Below, in pieces: positions 11,869-22,596 of a stretch of DNA of 64,000 nt (its first letter is position 1; each line of letters opens with the position of its first letter). The position numbers and the translations under genes are program-made. The notes under the pieces were generated by a model, which had not been told where the DNA came from, made no database searches, and saw only the letters and a program-made list of their open reading frames with translations. Source of the stretch: Auriscalpium vulgare (taxonomy: Eukaryota; Basidiomycota; Agaricomycetes; Russulales; Auriscalpiaceae); the NCBI GenBank assembly GCA_019915015.1, contig JAHBBC010000001.1, positions 434,001 to 498,000 of the forward strand, in the 5' to 3' direction.

Positions 11869-13226
11869 AGCCCTACTTGGCGAATAGGCGACGAGATTGC
11901 TTGATGAATGCTAAGCTACAGACTGCCGTCAGTTTGATAACCTGAGACGGCTAAGAGCAATCTCACCACTGTTTCGCATCCACGGCCGGAAAAAAAAAAT
12001 CGACGATGCGCCAGCGACAGGCCCTGATAAACCGAGAGCGATGTCTTGTCTGATCGCTACTGTTCAGAGAAGTTCGACTTCAAGCGAAAACAAGAAAGCG
12101 CACCAATGGCGGGTAGAAAACCGGGACGTCGCCGACGTCTGTTGAATATCGACGCGAAGGCTGGATCAATGAGATGTCGAGCAGAATTTGGTTTTGACAC
12201 TGTGCACTCTGTCAAAGTCAAGCCCCCGGGGCGCGCTGGTCAGAAATTGACTTGCCTTCGCCGAAAATTCTTCCTGTGGACGTGCCCGTCTTGCCCGGTG
12301 TGGCAGGTCGGGAGAAGGAGCAGTCGCAGCCGGCACGTGCCGGCCGTGCCGAGCGCCGAGTGAAGTTTTCCCTCGCCGCCGATCCCTCCGATGTGCTTGC
12401 CAGCCTCAGCCTTGCCTTGTACATACCTCTAACTTACCGTTGGCTTATGTAGTCTCCGTTGCCGACTTTGCGCGGAAGACAATCGTTCCGTACCGCTGGC
12501 TGACGCGAAACAAATCTCTTGCACACTGCAGGAAGACGGGCCGTGATGCATCATGAAGCACTTGGAACACATTGTGTAAGTCCACGCGCGCCGTTGAAGA
12601 CCGCTGGGTGGCCTTCCTGAGGCTATCGATCTTCTCTCCTCTGCACCTTTTTTCTCTGCCCATGACTGCTAGAATGCTAGAAGATTTTCTGGATGTGATA
12701 CGTCCCTGCGCTAGCGCCGTCAGGGATCTACTGCAGCCCTGACTGCGACTGAGGATACTCTCAGCAACTAGCGCGTCTGAAATGCGAGTGCATCCTCTTA
12801 CCACTGTGATCCTCGCTCTTGGTCGACAAACTGAACGTTTTTTGCTGTTTCTCAGCCCAGTTTCTGTTGCGATCTGTTCTTATCATTTTCTTTCTCGGTC
12901 TCCAACAGCTCACATCTCCTGGGGCCACGATCGTCTGCCTTTCCGCATCTCTATCAGCTTCTTCGGCAACTGCGAAGCATTGTCTCAGAAAGAGCGTCGC
13001 TTTTTGATCTTAGTATCATCCACTTCTCCCTCGCAGTCGCTTCTAGCTGTTTGTGGGATGTAGATCATATCGCGGCTTCTTAACATTCTGCCTGCTTTGA
13101 GGGCGATCGACCTTTGGTACCGCACAATTCTCCGGCTGCATGCTTAAAAGCTTCATGTCCATGGCCTTTGTCTACAGGAATCCTGTCGCCCCTCTTCTCC
13201 GCTCAACATCCACTTCAACTCTTACC
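11869..13226. other. Intergenic containing the left end of the inverted duplication
   Basis: From about 12290 rightwards the sequence matches the reverse complement of 53131-52320 with scattered indels. The best-kept stretch lies near 12530-12600, where minus-strand translation reads RVDLHNVFQVLHDASRPVFL; copy R reads RVDVRGMYPMLHNTCQAVFL. That hints at a decayed coding segment shared by both arms. A short A-tract lies at 11991-11999. No intact gene is visible. Confidence 0.55.
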
Positions 13227-14102
13227 ATGCTGTGTGTCGAGCCAATGAAGAGGGCACGCCTTGCGGCGCTTGCTCTTGCATGTGCATTTGGTCTCATTTC
13301 AGCAGCACTCGCGGTGAATGGTCTCATCAAGTACGTTGTTGAGTCTGATTCTCTGAGAGATGCTGATCGCAGGACAGAGGCAACGCCGCCCAGCGGGCGA
13401 TGCGACACGCCATTCCGCCCGGAGAGCATGTGCACATCGACGTTATGAGTACGTTCCGGCTCTGCCGATTTACACTCTGACCTCACCTAGGATGCCGCTA
13501 AACCTGACTCTGATAGATTTGTACCATCCTGGCGTGATTGCCACGGCATTTTCTGCGATCATAGGAGTTGTCGCGCTCCTCTTCCTCGCCATGACCGCAT
13601 TCCATCGCCCATTCGACCGTCTCCTCCGACAATCCGGCCCTGTGCCTCTAGCGACACGCACCCTGCGCTGGCAAGCGGCGACGCTCGCCTTCGCATCCAT
13701 TGTTCTGCTCCCGTGCCAGATCGCATACACGATCGTTTTCGCCACGAAGGGATCGACGACCACTATGGATCTAAACGGTGTCCCCATCCCTGAATCAATA
13801 ATCAAGGCCAATGCAGCCGCAAGCGGCGCGTCGACGGCGTACCGTGACATCGGGTACTGTGAGTATTTTTTCGTCTGTTTCATCAGGGCCATCATTTACC
13901 GACGGTTCCAGTGCGACTACAAGTCATATTTCCATGGCCTGCATGGCTCTTCGCGTCAATCTCTGCCGTGATCTTGTTCGAGGCATCACGCAAGCGCAGT
14001 CTCTCGGCATCTGAGGGTGAAGCCACGCCGTCTGTGGCCAGCGAGGAAGGGGATTCGACGTTTTCGGATAAGTACTTGGAAGAAAAGGTGGTCCCTTGCT
14101 AG
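13227..14102 (+). CDS. Four-span membrane protein, copy L, 235 aa
   Basis: Exons are 13227-13330, 13378-13448, 13517-13858 and 13912-14102 (104, 71, 342 and 191 nt), all with GT-AG introns. Four hydrophobic helices are visible: residues about 12-33 (LAALALACAFGLISAAL), 64-84 (after LYHPGV), 104-125 (TLAFASIVLLPCQIAYTIVF) and 176-194 (PAWLFASISAVILF). A signature GPVPLATRTLRxQA precedes helix 3. The C-terminal tail is charged and Ser/Glu-rich, presumably cytosolic. The short exon 2 encodes a polar loop ending HVHIDV. The exon pattern recurs in the three paralogues at 44.3, 46.8 and 51.4 kb, which supports the splice model. I know no functional assignment. It converges on F-box gene A 173 nt downstream. 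Confidence 0.85.
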
Positions 14103-14275
14103 ACTGTTCATCACATTATATATTTTCTCCGCCTGCTGTTATTGTACACCAATGGCGTTGACGAATACAGCTTTCCAATGGACAACGAACGTGGAACCGA
14201 GTCCGACGTCTGAGGAATTGGAGTGCGTACTTCGGAAGAGTAGAATAGCATCCAGCGCCGATAAACTACCCATAT

Positions 14276-16078
14276 TCATGCCGCTATGACTTGGCAAAAG
14301 GTATCGTACTTGAATGTACAAACTAGCTTCTCCAGCTCGTCTACCATATTTTGCTCGATTTGTGATGAAGAAATAGATACCGATTCAATGGGACATCCAG
14401 AAGCGGACCGCGTTAGTAAACACCTCTTCAGGATGTCGAAAACTGGTGACGGATTCTGTCGACGAAAGTCCACAGATACTAACCGGAGAACCTTCAGCTC
14501 CGGGCAAGGAATAGGTGGTTGCACGCCGTCCGTCCCCACGGTCCCGATGTCTCCTGTCCACAACGCCTCCAGGAGCGCCGCCACTGCGTTGTGGGATGTT
14601 GATACCTCCCGGACATCCTCCGCACGCAACAGCATGTCCCTCCACTGACCCGCGCCCCAGCCCACGCAGTTGCCCCAGCGATCGCTCGGCAGATATAGAT
14701 CATGCAGGTCGGGCGAGACAAAGACCTCGCAAAAAGCTTGGCCGAGGTCTAATTCAGGCATCCGCTCGGCATAGAAGACTGTGACTTCGATGAGCTCCCC
14801 GTACCGCTGAGCGGCAGATGGTTGCCGGTCGTCTTGATTATAAGCGTCCGTTGACCAGAGGTGTAACGTGGCTGCGTCTGGCCGGTGCGTACAGTTGAGG
14901 CGTGAGATGAGTCGTGCGCCTTGATTCGCAGCGCCAACTCGTAAGAACGTCGCCAGCGCGGAAGAAAAGGCGCGAACGGAGCGAACGGCTGTAGAGTCGG
15001 ACGCATATGTGTCCGTGACGAGGACCAAGCGCGCGGTGGTTGGAGCCCGGATGTGACTGAGGAACGTCGTACACTGGGACATGCCCTGGCTGTAAGACAA
15101 CTTCACGAGACTGGAGAACTCGACGATACGAGTTGTCCCGGCCGATGTATCCTCGCTCCAGAGCGTGTCGCCGACGAGGTGAAGGGTTTGCAGAGAGGAG
15201 CGCATACTGTGTAGCGCATCGAGCAGCTCATTGAACGACGGGAGAGCGGAAATGCTGGCGACGAATTCCAATTTGAGGTGCACGAGATTATGCAGGACTG
15301 GGGATGCCCAGGGAAATGCCGATATGATATTGACCGAGAGTGAGCGTAGCAGGGGGGCATGGCGACCGAGGAATTCATCCGAAATGGGCATGATGGTGGA
15401 GCGGCCTCGATGGTTGGGAACACTGATGATCTCGAGGGATTCGAGAAGCGGTGCGGGTGACGATAGACTCGGAGAACTGAATATGGCGTGCGACTCCAGC
15501 TCTCTTGAGGTAGTGAGGACAAAAACCAAGGTCTTGATGTGTGCGAAGTGTTCAATGATTAAAACTGCATGCTGATCTGTAAATTCTCGCAGGAACTCGC
15601 GTTCAGAGTGATTGAAGCGTGGTATAATGACCAGGGGAGCCAGATGGGAGCGTGAAAACGCCTCTTCAATCCACTCCGTCCCAAGGTAGAAGGGAATGTG
15701 CGTCCACAGGTCGTGGCGCTCGAGCGCAATCGCTCTCCAGTCGCGACATACGTGAGACACCTGGATCCACCCCAGGCCCCCTTTCCTTTCGCTCTCAGGC
15801 GTGCGCTCGCGAGCGGCAGAGTTGCAGTCCTGGTCGCGACAGGTGATGAAGATTTGCGCGAGGATATCGTGAGGCAGGCGGGCGATGGGAATCAATGAAT
15901 TCTGTCGCTCCCGAAGGGTGCGCATGGCAAGCTGCATTTCATAAAGGTTTTCGGAAACGATATTGTATGCGTTCGTCATGTCCCGCGGCGGAGAAAAAGA
16001 GTGCACCCCGTCGACGAGTGCAAGTTGCGATCGAACCGCTGACTGCCAGAAGCCGGCGGTTCCAGCGTCCAGATCCAT
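14276..16078 (-). CDS. F-box/LRR protein A, copy L, 600 aa, intronless
   Basis: A single uninterrupted 600-codon frame starts at the ATG at 16078. The F-box occupies residues about 62-115 (IARLPHDILAQIFITC, then LGWIQVSHVCRDWRAIALE and DLWTHIPFYLG). The rest is an LRR-like array of leucine-spaced segments, presumably the substrate-binding face of an SCF ubiquitin ligase adaptor. The N-terminal 60 residues include a helical stretch (ENLYEMQLAMRTLRERQN). The twin at 49463-51265 differs at about forty residues by my own count. F-box gene B (10248-11868) is a more distant paralogue. No nonsense or frameshift is present, unlike other F-box copies nearby. Confidence 0.92.
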   Translation of the reverse strand: MDLDAGTAGFWQSAVRSQLALVDGVHSFSPPRDMTNAYNIVSENLYEMQLAMRTLRERQNSLIPIARLPHDILAQIFITCRDQDCNSAARERTPESERKGGLGWIQVSHVCRDWRAIALERHDLWTHIPFYLGTEWIEEAFSRSHLAPLVIIPRFNHSEREFLREFTDQHAVLIIEHFAHIKTLVFVLTTSRELESHAIFSSPSLSSPAPLLESLEIISVPNHRGRSTIMPISDEFLGRHAPLLRSLSVNIISAFPWASPVLHNLVHLKLEFVASISALPSFNELLDALHSMRSSLQTLHLVGDTLWSEDTSAGTTRIVEFSSLVKLSYSQGMSQCTTFLSHIRAPTTARLVLVTDTYASDSTAVRSVRAFSSALATFLRVGAANQGARLISRLNCTHRPDAATLHLWSTDAYNQDDRQPSAAQRYGELIEVTVFYAERMPELDLGQAFCEVFVSPDLHDLYLPSDRWGNCVGWGAGQWRDMLLRAEDVREVSTSHNAVAALLEALWTGDIGTVGTDGVQPPIPCPELKVLRLVSVDFRRQNPSPVFDILKRCLLTRSASGCPIESVSISSSQIEQNMVDELEKLVCTFKYDTFCQVIAA

Positions 16079-16520
16079 GGCTCCTGTGCTATTCCCATCG
16101 ATTCAGAAGGACCCGCAGAGGTTCGAACCACCGGGGATGCGTACCTTGTTGTCGTACAACTTGGATGATATCAAGAGGCTTGAGTTCGACTGCGGAGCAC
16201 AGTCGGTCCGACGAGAAACTCATGTTCGACGTCGATAAGCAGCTGTAGGAATTTCACATTCAAAGGCTCACCTGAAAGCAGCTGTATATCCCAGCGGTCG
16301 ACCTCAAGCGTTGGCAGGCAAGCCTTAGCTCAGGCGAATGGCATCAACGACGTCCTATAGTCGTAGCGAGTGCCGTCGATGCCGGCTGCCGGCTGTGTCG
16401 GCGATTGAAATCCTGCCGACGGTCCGCTCGAGTTCATCTCTGTTACATATGTCAACTTTCGGTTCTGATATCATCCTTTCCCCTCTCCAGGTTTGAGGCG
16501 CACTCAAGTCAACGCAGGCC
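16079..16520. other. Intergenic: end of duplication arm and BTB promoter
   Basis: Positions 16079-16335 match copy R upstream of its F-box gene. From 16336 to the BTB ATG the sequence is unique apart from a few bases before 16521 that recur near 20965. A pyrimidine-rich stretch (about 16470-16490) precedes the start. Confidence 0.5.
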
Positions 16521-17594
16521 ATGCAGGCAGACAACAGCCAGGATGGCCAGGTCCGCGTCGAGGCGACCCAGCCGTCGCTGCACCCCATGTTCTCCTTCGA
16601 CGCCGACGTCGTCCTCGGGTCGCGCGATGGCGTCCAGTTCCGCGTGCCATCCACGACGCTCAAGATGACGTCGAGCTGGTTCCGGACCCTCTTCACGCTC
16701 CCACAATCGACGATCCCGTCCACACCCACCACGCCGACACCCAGCCCACTCTCCGACACGATCAACCTCGACGAAGACGCACGCACACTCGAGCACCTCC
16801 TGCGCATGATTTGCGGCCTCACGATCCCCGAGCTGGACTCGTGGGACACCGTCGAGCCGCTCCTATACGCTGCAGAGAAGTATGACATGCCAGGCCCGCA
16901 ATCGATCGTGCGCGCGCTTGTCCGCACGCCTCCCTTCCTCGACACGCCCCTGCGCCTCTACGCGGCCGCGTGTCGATACGACTGGGCCGCCGAGGCGCGC
17001 CTAGCGTCAACGCGTACTCTGACGCTCGACCTGCGCGACCGCGTGCACCGCTCAGCGCTGCTCAAGCTCAAGACCGACGACCTCCTCGCGCTGCAGGACC
17101 TGCACCACCGCCGCCGCGAGGACTTCCGCCAGCGCCTCAGCGAACCGCCCTTCCTCACCGACATTCAGCTCACCGAGGCATACGCGCGCTGTGCGCGCTG
17201 TCACGAGCCCGTCGACTATGCCGCGTGGCGCGAGCTCAAGTACGTCATGGTCTTGGAGATGGACCGTCGCCCCGCCGGCGACATGATCCCGGCCGGCTTG
17301 GAGGAGTGGCCGGCCGCGAGGGCGTGCTGGGCGGCGAAGTGCAAGAAGATGTCGTGTGGCAGCTCTGTGTATGACAGGACATCGTCGACGCGTGCGATCC
17401 AGGAGGCGATCATCGCATTGCCAGAGACTATTGAGGTGTGTGATCAATGCTTTACCCCAGGGACGAGCGACTTATTGGGATCTTCCAGGAATCAACTGAT
17501 TCAGTTATGGCATAATAATGCGCGTGGTCGACTTTCCATACATGATATCCCCGGAACTTCGTCTTCTCCCATTGTACTAATACTTTTCATATGA
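16521..17594 (+). CDS. BTB/POZ-domain protein, 357 aa
   Basis: A single-exon frame starts at the ATG at 16521. Residues about 24-150 form a BTB/POZ fold: FDADVVLGSRDGVQFRVPS, then LKMTSSWFRTLF, a Pro/Thr-rich insert and LEHLLRMICGL...LLYAAEKYDM. This matches the common agaricomycete BTB family with a long loop between the two halves. The C-terminal half has a Cys cluster (ARCARCHEPVDYAAW, CWAAKCKKMSCG, EVCDQCF) that could bind a metal. No membrane segment or signal is present. Such proteins are thought to act as protein-interaction or Cul3-adaptor modules, but the substrate is unknown. The first ~20 codons recur as a fragment at 20970-21030, showing that this gene was partly copied. Confidence 0.8.
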   Translation: MQADNSQDGQVRVEATQPSLHPMFSFDADVVLGSRDGVQFRVPSTTLKMTSSWFRTLFTLPQSTIPSTPTTPTPSPLSDTINLDEDARTLEHLLRMICGLTIPELDSWDTVEPLLYAAEKYDMPGPQSIVRALVRTPPFLDTPLRLYAAACRYDWAAEARLASTRTLTLDLRDRVHRSALLKLKTDDLLALQDLHHRRREDFRQRLSEPPFLTDIQLTEAYARCARCHEPVDYAAWRELKYVMVLEMDRRPAGDMIPAGLEEWPAARACWAAKCKKMSCGSSVYDRTSSTRAIQEAIIALPETIEVCDQCFTPGTSDLLGSSRNQLIQLWHNNARGRLSIHDIPGTSSSPIVLILFI

Positions 17595-17647
17595 ATTGTA
17601 TCATAGACATTCGATCACCCAGCGCGCCCACTGCCCGACTGACCTGC

Positions 17648-19393
17648 TCACAAGAACACAATCAGCGCTTCCGACGCAAGCACCGAGACCGTCGCCTGCC
17701 CGCTCTGCACCGACACGCTCTCAAATGCCTGCGTTCCCGCACTCACGCAGTCGCCCGTGAACGTCAGCCCACCCCCGATCGTCACGTTCCCGCTCTGGTC
17801 CACGCGCGCCGCCGCGCTTAGCGCCGACATGCGCAGCGCGCGCCTCGTGCCGTCCGCGCCGGGCAGCCCGCTCAGCGGCACGCTCGTCGCCGCGCGCGTG
17901 CCCGTGCCGTCGAAGTACGCCGAGTTGAGCGCGAGCACGCGCAGCGGCGCGCCGGACGCGCTGAACACGGCGTACGTCGCGAGCGTGCCGGTCCCGTCAT
18001 CCAGCATGGAGACGGTGTGCCCGTCGGTGCCGAGGAACTGCGAGACGAAGTACGCGCCGTAGAAGGGCGCGGCCGTCGTGTAGCGCCCCCAAAAGCAATA
18101 TTGCTATGTGCAGTTGTTAGGTGAGAATATATGCGCTGGGGAAGGGTACGCACGCAGTTGCCCAGAGTGCCTTGGTGGAAATAGAGCCGGCTGATACCAT
18201 TGAGGGCCGCTTGTAGAACATAGTCCACAATCCATAGTGCAGCGCCGAAGGTAGGGCTGATGCCGCCTCCACCGCATGTAGCTTTTGCCCCGGTCATCCT
18301 ATATTCGCTCTTGATATTGACAACCTGACATACCGGAGTTTGTCTCGCCCAAGACATAAGTCTTGCCTTGCGCGCGAGCTGCTGCGGCCTCGGCTTTGTA
18401 CTGCTCTGTATACGACACGATGCCTCTGGTATAAAGCATAAGCGGCCAACTTATTCATACCGGGAAGAACTTACGAGTGGCTCATGAGAGACTGGAGGTT
18501 CGTGCTTGCCCCGTTGCACGCGGATTGTGGGTATGAATGTCCGGAGAAAGTCTTCGTGTAGGTGATCGCGCTTCCGAGTAGCGGAATCAAGTTTGTGGTG
18601 CTCCACGTCGGGTACTGAAGGTATACCGCAGCCTGAAAGATGTTCCCGACCTGCGCTGTGTGTCAGTCCGGAAGTGCAGGTCAAATGATGGAGTAACGCA
18701 CAGAGGGAGCCAGAGCCGTCTGCCACGCCTTCTGGCTCGCGCCATCCGTGGTCGGGTTCCACCCAGAAGATGGGATAATGGGCGACCCGCTGGCATAGAC
18801 TTCGTCTCGTCAGCCTACTGCAGATGCCCGCAAATCACCGGTCCCTTACATTCTGGCTCGTTGCCGAGCTCGATCGCATACAGATTCGACATGCTGGAGA
18901 GCGCCTTGACTGCGGCCTGTTGTGTGTTGCCCTGCTCGTCGAGCTGGCGGTTAAGGCCGATGGTGACCGGCCCCTTAAGCGCGGCTGCGAGCGTGAAGAA
19001 CGACGGGCCGAATGTCAGGGAAGTCGGTGCATCAGTGGAGGAAGCCACGGTGTAGTTCACCGCGGTGGAGAGGGAGGAGTCGTATGTCGCGCGGTCCCTA
19101 CGACGGCCCTGATGAGCGGCTTCCATCGACGAGAGCTGAGGCAGGACATACTGGGTTGTTCCTCCAATGCGAACAGCTGGCGCAGTACCACGAAGCGTCG
19201 TTAACTGGGCTATGCAGTTCGTCGTCGAGGCTAGCTGTGCGTATGCCGGGAATGTAAAGAACTCCAATGAGATGCTCAACAGCGCAGAATCCACAGAGGC
19301 TGCAGAGGAGGGCGCTGTTGATGGCACGGAGACCGCCTCGACTCCAACAAGGAATATGCAGACGCGGGCGAGAAAAGCCAAGGTGGATGTCAT
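17648..19393 (-). CDS. Secreted glycoside hydrolase family 79, seven exons, 479 aa
   Basis: Exons are 19393-19152, 19097-18850, 18799-18702, 18650-18475, 18425-18334, 18281-18154 and 18103-17648. The protein starts with a signal peptide (TLAFLARVCIFLVGVEAVS). An upstream in-frame ATG at 19429 would bury it, so 19393 is preferred. GH79 hallmarks are LSISLEFF, RIGGTTQDRATYD, the acid/base motif GNEPEFY (Glu161) and the nucleophile motif LGETNSATCGGG (Glu282). The last ~150 residues form the beta-sandwich GH79 C-terminal domain (SMLDDGTGTLATYAVF, ending VLASEALIVFL). Fungal GH79 enzymes are beta-glucuronidases acting on glucuronic-acid-bearing cell-wall glycans outside the cell. All six introns are 49-54 nt and all key residues are intact. 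Confidence 0.9.
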
Positions 19394-19758
19394 GGTCAAA
19401 GCTCGTGGCGGACGCTGGTGCGCTGGCATCGACGACTAAATGAGCCATCTGACAACCCAGTAAAGCACATCATAGAGCGGCCCGACGACAGTCCGCGTGT
19501 CCCTTGCATTGCGCGCACGAATGTCAAGGAAACCGAAAAATAGCCCACCTTTCTGCGAGGATCGTCCTCGTGGCTCCGGTAGAAGTGCAAGGGCCGGCAA
19601 TCAAAGAACGTTCTACGCATTCGTAGATACCAAGTAGATACCCTGAGAGCGTGCATATAGGCGGCGACAAGAGAGTAATCGCGGACGATCGCAAGGGTGG
19701 AGATGCAATTGGACGCTGGAATGTCGGCGTCTCAGTCAGACCGCAGTATGATAGGATA
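19394..19758. other. Intergenic, no gene recognised
   Basis: This is the upstream region of the GH79 gene and the downstream flank of the kinase fragment. A 60-codon frame at 19396-19656 has no motif. Confidence 0.4.
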
Positions 19759-20671
19759 TCATGTAAACAGAACGTCGTATCCAGTGCCTCTAACCGACTC
19801 CAAAATCTTCGTATAATCAGCTGCAGCAGTTGTAGCCTCAAGCTGGGTGCCGTCGAAGATGCCATCAAAGTGTGCAATATGGCGGTGCCGGACCCATGCG
19901 AGGAGTGCACGGGCGAGCGGCCATTGGCATCTCCAAGCGCTCGGAGGATTTTTTCTGAGATCCAAACGTTGCTCGCCACCGTAGAGAAAGTCATTCTTCT
20001 CCATCCTGCACTGGTTGTAGTTTCCCGTCATCCACTGGTCGACGATTACCGCCGTAGATTCGGTGGCATCGTACCAAAGAAAGACGTGGGCGAGGATCCA
20101 GACGAAGGATTCGATGTCGTGGAAGTAGGTCCGCAACATCTTGCCCTCCCAGTACTCGTCGGAGAGAAGAACGATGGGCATGAACAGTGGGGCATTGGAG
20201 TGACGACGTTCCCGTTCCTGACCTTCGCCCGCGATATCCCAGTCCTTGAGAACTCCGAGAACAGCTTCAACACTCCTGCAACAGGCGAGATTGGACACAT
20301 TCATCTCTATGTCACAGATGCCATGTGTCCAGAGTCGATAATGGCCTGGATGGACTCTGTCTGTCAGCCATCGCGAGCCTGAGAAAGGTCGAGCGACTGC
20401 GCGCACCCTTGACACAGTCTACCCACGCTCCGACGAAGTCATCACCGCGCAGACTTGTGATTTTGTCAAGATGTTTGGAGAAAACCATGCGGGATGGGAG
20501 GCGGCGAGGGGTGAATTCGGCTGGTGGCAGACCAGCATGACGAGGTTCAGGAGGGTTTCGCCCCATGTGCCCCAGGTGCATCGCTATTCGGGTCATATCT
20601 GTGCACACATCAGCTTGGTTGGTGCTGCGCGTGGCCATACCAGCCACGGTAGCCTGCGGCAGCGTCAGCAT
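19759..20671 (-). pseudogene. FunK1-type fungal protein kinase, C-terminal fragment
   Basis: Exons 20671-20407 and 20345-19759 are joined by a 61-nt intron (GTGCGC...CCAG), giving about 283 residues. Typical FunK1 sequence is present in order: LRGDDFVGAWVDCVKGHYRLW, DIEMNVSNL at the catalytic loop, GVLKDWDIA in place of the usual activation-loop DFG, then LLSDEYWEGK and YFHDIESFVWIL. The usual His-Arg before the catalytic Asp is not seen. The ATP-binding N-lobe, normally several hundred residues, is missing: upstream DNA has no matching exon. I therefore call it a truncated, probably inactive copy. Pieces of it recur in reverse order at 21030-21250. Confidence 0.7.
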
Positions 20672-21354
20672 TGAGCACAAAAGGCCGCGTGTCGACTCAC
20701 TCTATGAAGATCGAACTCGAAGATAATCAGACAGCGGGCACACTGGGAGGAGCGTTGTGATGTCGCGATTGCTACTATTTTGGACTCGGAGGTCCGAAGG
20801 GGCCCGTGGTGCCAGAGGGTAAGTTCGCGGGCAGCCACTGAGCGGCGCGGCGAGCTCGATTCGACCTGATCAACGAACTCCGAGGATAGGAAGCCCTTCC
20901 ACCAAGCTTCCACCTCAGACTCTTCCAACCATCGCAATCAAGCTCAAACTCAATGACTACAGGAAACGCAGGCTATGCAGGCGGACAACAGCCAGGATGG
21001 CCAGGCCTACGTCGAGGCGACCAGGCCTGCGCTTCTTGTAGTCTCCCGTCGTCCACTTGCCGACTATTACCGCTGTAGCGGGACGGGGGCTGATGGGAGG
21101 CGCTGAGGGGCAGATTTGGCCGATGGTGGGCCAGCACGAGACTGAGTCAGTCGTGTGTACATCTCGAGTCCTATCTGTGCCCACATTGACCTCGTAGGGC
21201 AGACGGTCGCTGCGCATGGCCAATGGGCCATCGCAGGTCACGGAAGCTCAAGTGCTGCTCAACTGTTGCCAGACCGCTGTCTGACACAGGGACGAACCAA
21301 GACTTCCTCATGGCTGCCTCAACAGGGGGCCCCACAAGCTTCACCCCAACCATC
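20672..21354. other. Mosaic of copied gene fragments
   Basis: Positions about 20965-21025 repeat the 5' end of the BTB gene (start codon and ~15 codons of 16521 onward). The next ~60 nt resemble 20013-20070, and about 21085-21235 resemble 20485-20640, both from the kinase fragment. The order differs from the source, so at least two copying or rearrangement steps are implied. No intact gene is present here. Confidence 0.7.
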
Positions 21355-22596
21355 ATGGCCTATAACGCGGAGGACTTCGTCTTGTACTTGCAGCCCTGTG
21401 CCCTCTCGCTCGTACCTGCCCTCTTCAACGGAATCACGGTCACGGAGCCCCGCCAGCAAGCCTACGACCGCGCGCGCGCACTGGAGGCCTTAGGGTCGTG
21501 GCCCACTGCGACAGACGACTGGTGCCACGACTGGTGCCAGCCCACGTTCGCACCTGAGGTCGGTGGGCGCGTTTTCGGGCGCTTTCTATGCGAGGCCCCG
21601 GGTGAACAAGGCGTCGACATCGTGACGCAGGAAATCAACAGCTGCGTGCAAGAGAACGACACGGAGACGCAGCGCTCTCTTGCGTCGCTCGCATCGTGTT
21701 ACATCGACGTCGTCTTGAAAACTTGTAAGTGCAAACACCTTTGCGTCTCTATTCCGCTGGCGGCTGATGTTCGTTGGCAGTCGTACAATACCATGAGAAG
21801 CTACGCAAAGCCACGGACGACAGTTATGAGGAGGAAGAGGTAGCCCAAAACGTGGATCTTTTCGCTAAGGCCAGCGAATCAGTTGAGTCCCTTTTATCTG
21901 CCGGTATATCGAACGACGTGCCGCTGACTTACCAAAGGCTCTCGCCCGCGAAGACAATCGTTCCATGCTCACCAGGCTTTTGGACTACGACATCTGGAGT
22001 AAGAGAGGAGGGGACCTCACAATCGATTACACATTTACTGCGACTTGCCACATCATACCGCATCAAATGGTATCTGGACATAACACAGCGCGCAAAGTGC
22101 GTCTCGATATTGTTATATCTGCCCTCGTTCTTATGTCGTCTTCATATTTGTCCAGCGGTCGGTGGTCCGGGCGATCCTTGAGAAGCCGGGAGGTCTCGAC
22201 ATGAAGCCGGTCGATGGAGAACAAATTAATGACTTGGAAAACATCCTGACGCTCGATGTGGGGACGCACGCACTCTTCGCCGCCTTGGAGATCTGGTTCA
22301 CCCCTGTCGAGGTATGCAGATCGCTTCTTACTGTAATGGACTAGTTGAATGACGTCCTTTAGGGCTGCTCTAACACATATCGTGTCGAGGCCAGGAATTT
22401 AGGCACACTCGCGCGTCGAGTGCCCGAGAACCCCATAACGTTTACTTCGACAAATCCGAAGGAATATCCTCTACCTGATCCCCTGCTCCTCAGTCTGCAG
22501 CGTACCTGCGCTCGCGTCATGCACTTGTCCGGGGCAGGGGGACATATTTGGAAGGTGATGGAAGTGGAGGAACTGATGGGTGGAATTACTCCGTGA
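21355..22596 (+). CDS. HNH-nuclease-fold protein, five exons, 335 aa
   Basis: Exons are 21355-21724, 21781-21869, 21938-22096, 22156-22311 and 22363-22596. The intron before exon 3 would use a GC donor (AAG|GCCAGC); the pseudogene copy at 59.3 kb has GT at the matching place. The C-terminal half is the basidiomycete HNH-type module: ALAREDNRSMLTRLLDYD, CHIIPHQ (His191), DLENILTLDVGTHALF (Asn235, His244), IWFTP, NTYRVEARNLG, then YPLPDPLLLSLQRTCARVMHLSGA. All three HNH residues are present, so activity is possible. These proteins are abundant in agaricomycetes with unknown roles. The first ~150 residues are family-specific; they recur at 59307. Alternative ATG: 21310. Confidence 0.75.

Larger units (their letters stand above)
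12290..16335 (+). repeat. Left arm of a ~4 kb inverted duplication
   Basis: This segment matches the reverse complement of about 49205-53131. It carries the four-span gene (13227-14102), the 173-nt convergent spacer, F-box gene A (14276-16078) and flanking DNA. Coding parts are near-identical; flanking DNA has many substitutions and small indels. Boundaries are by eye: similarity fades at about 12290 and 16335. Confidence 0.85.

Noticed and set aside
16120..16129. GGTTCGAACC resembling a tRNA T-loop
   Set aside because: No flanking acceptor or anticodon stems, and the homologous site in the right duplication arm is not conserved.
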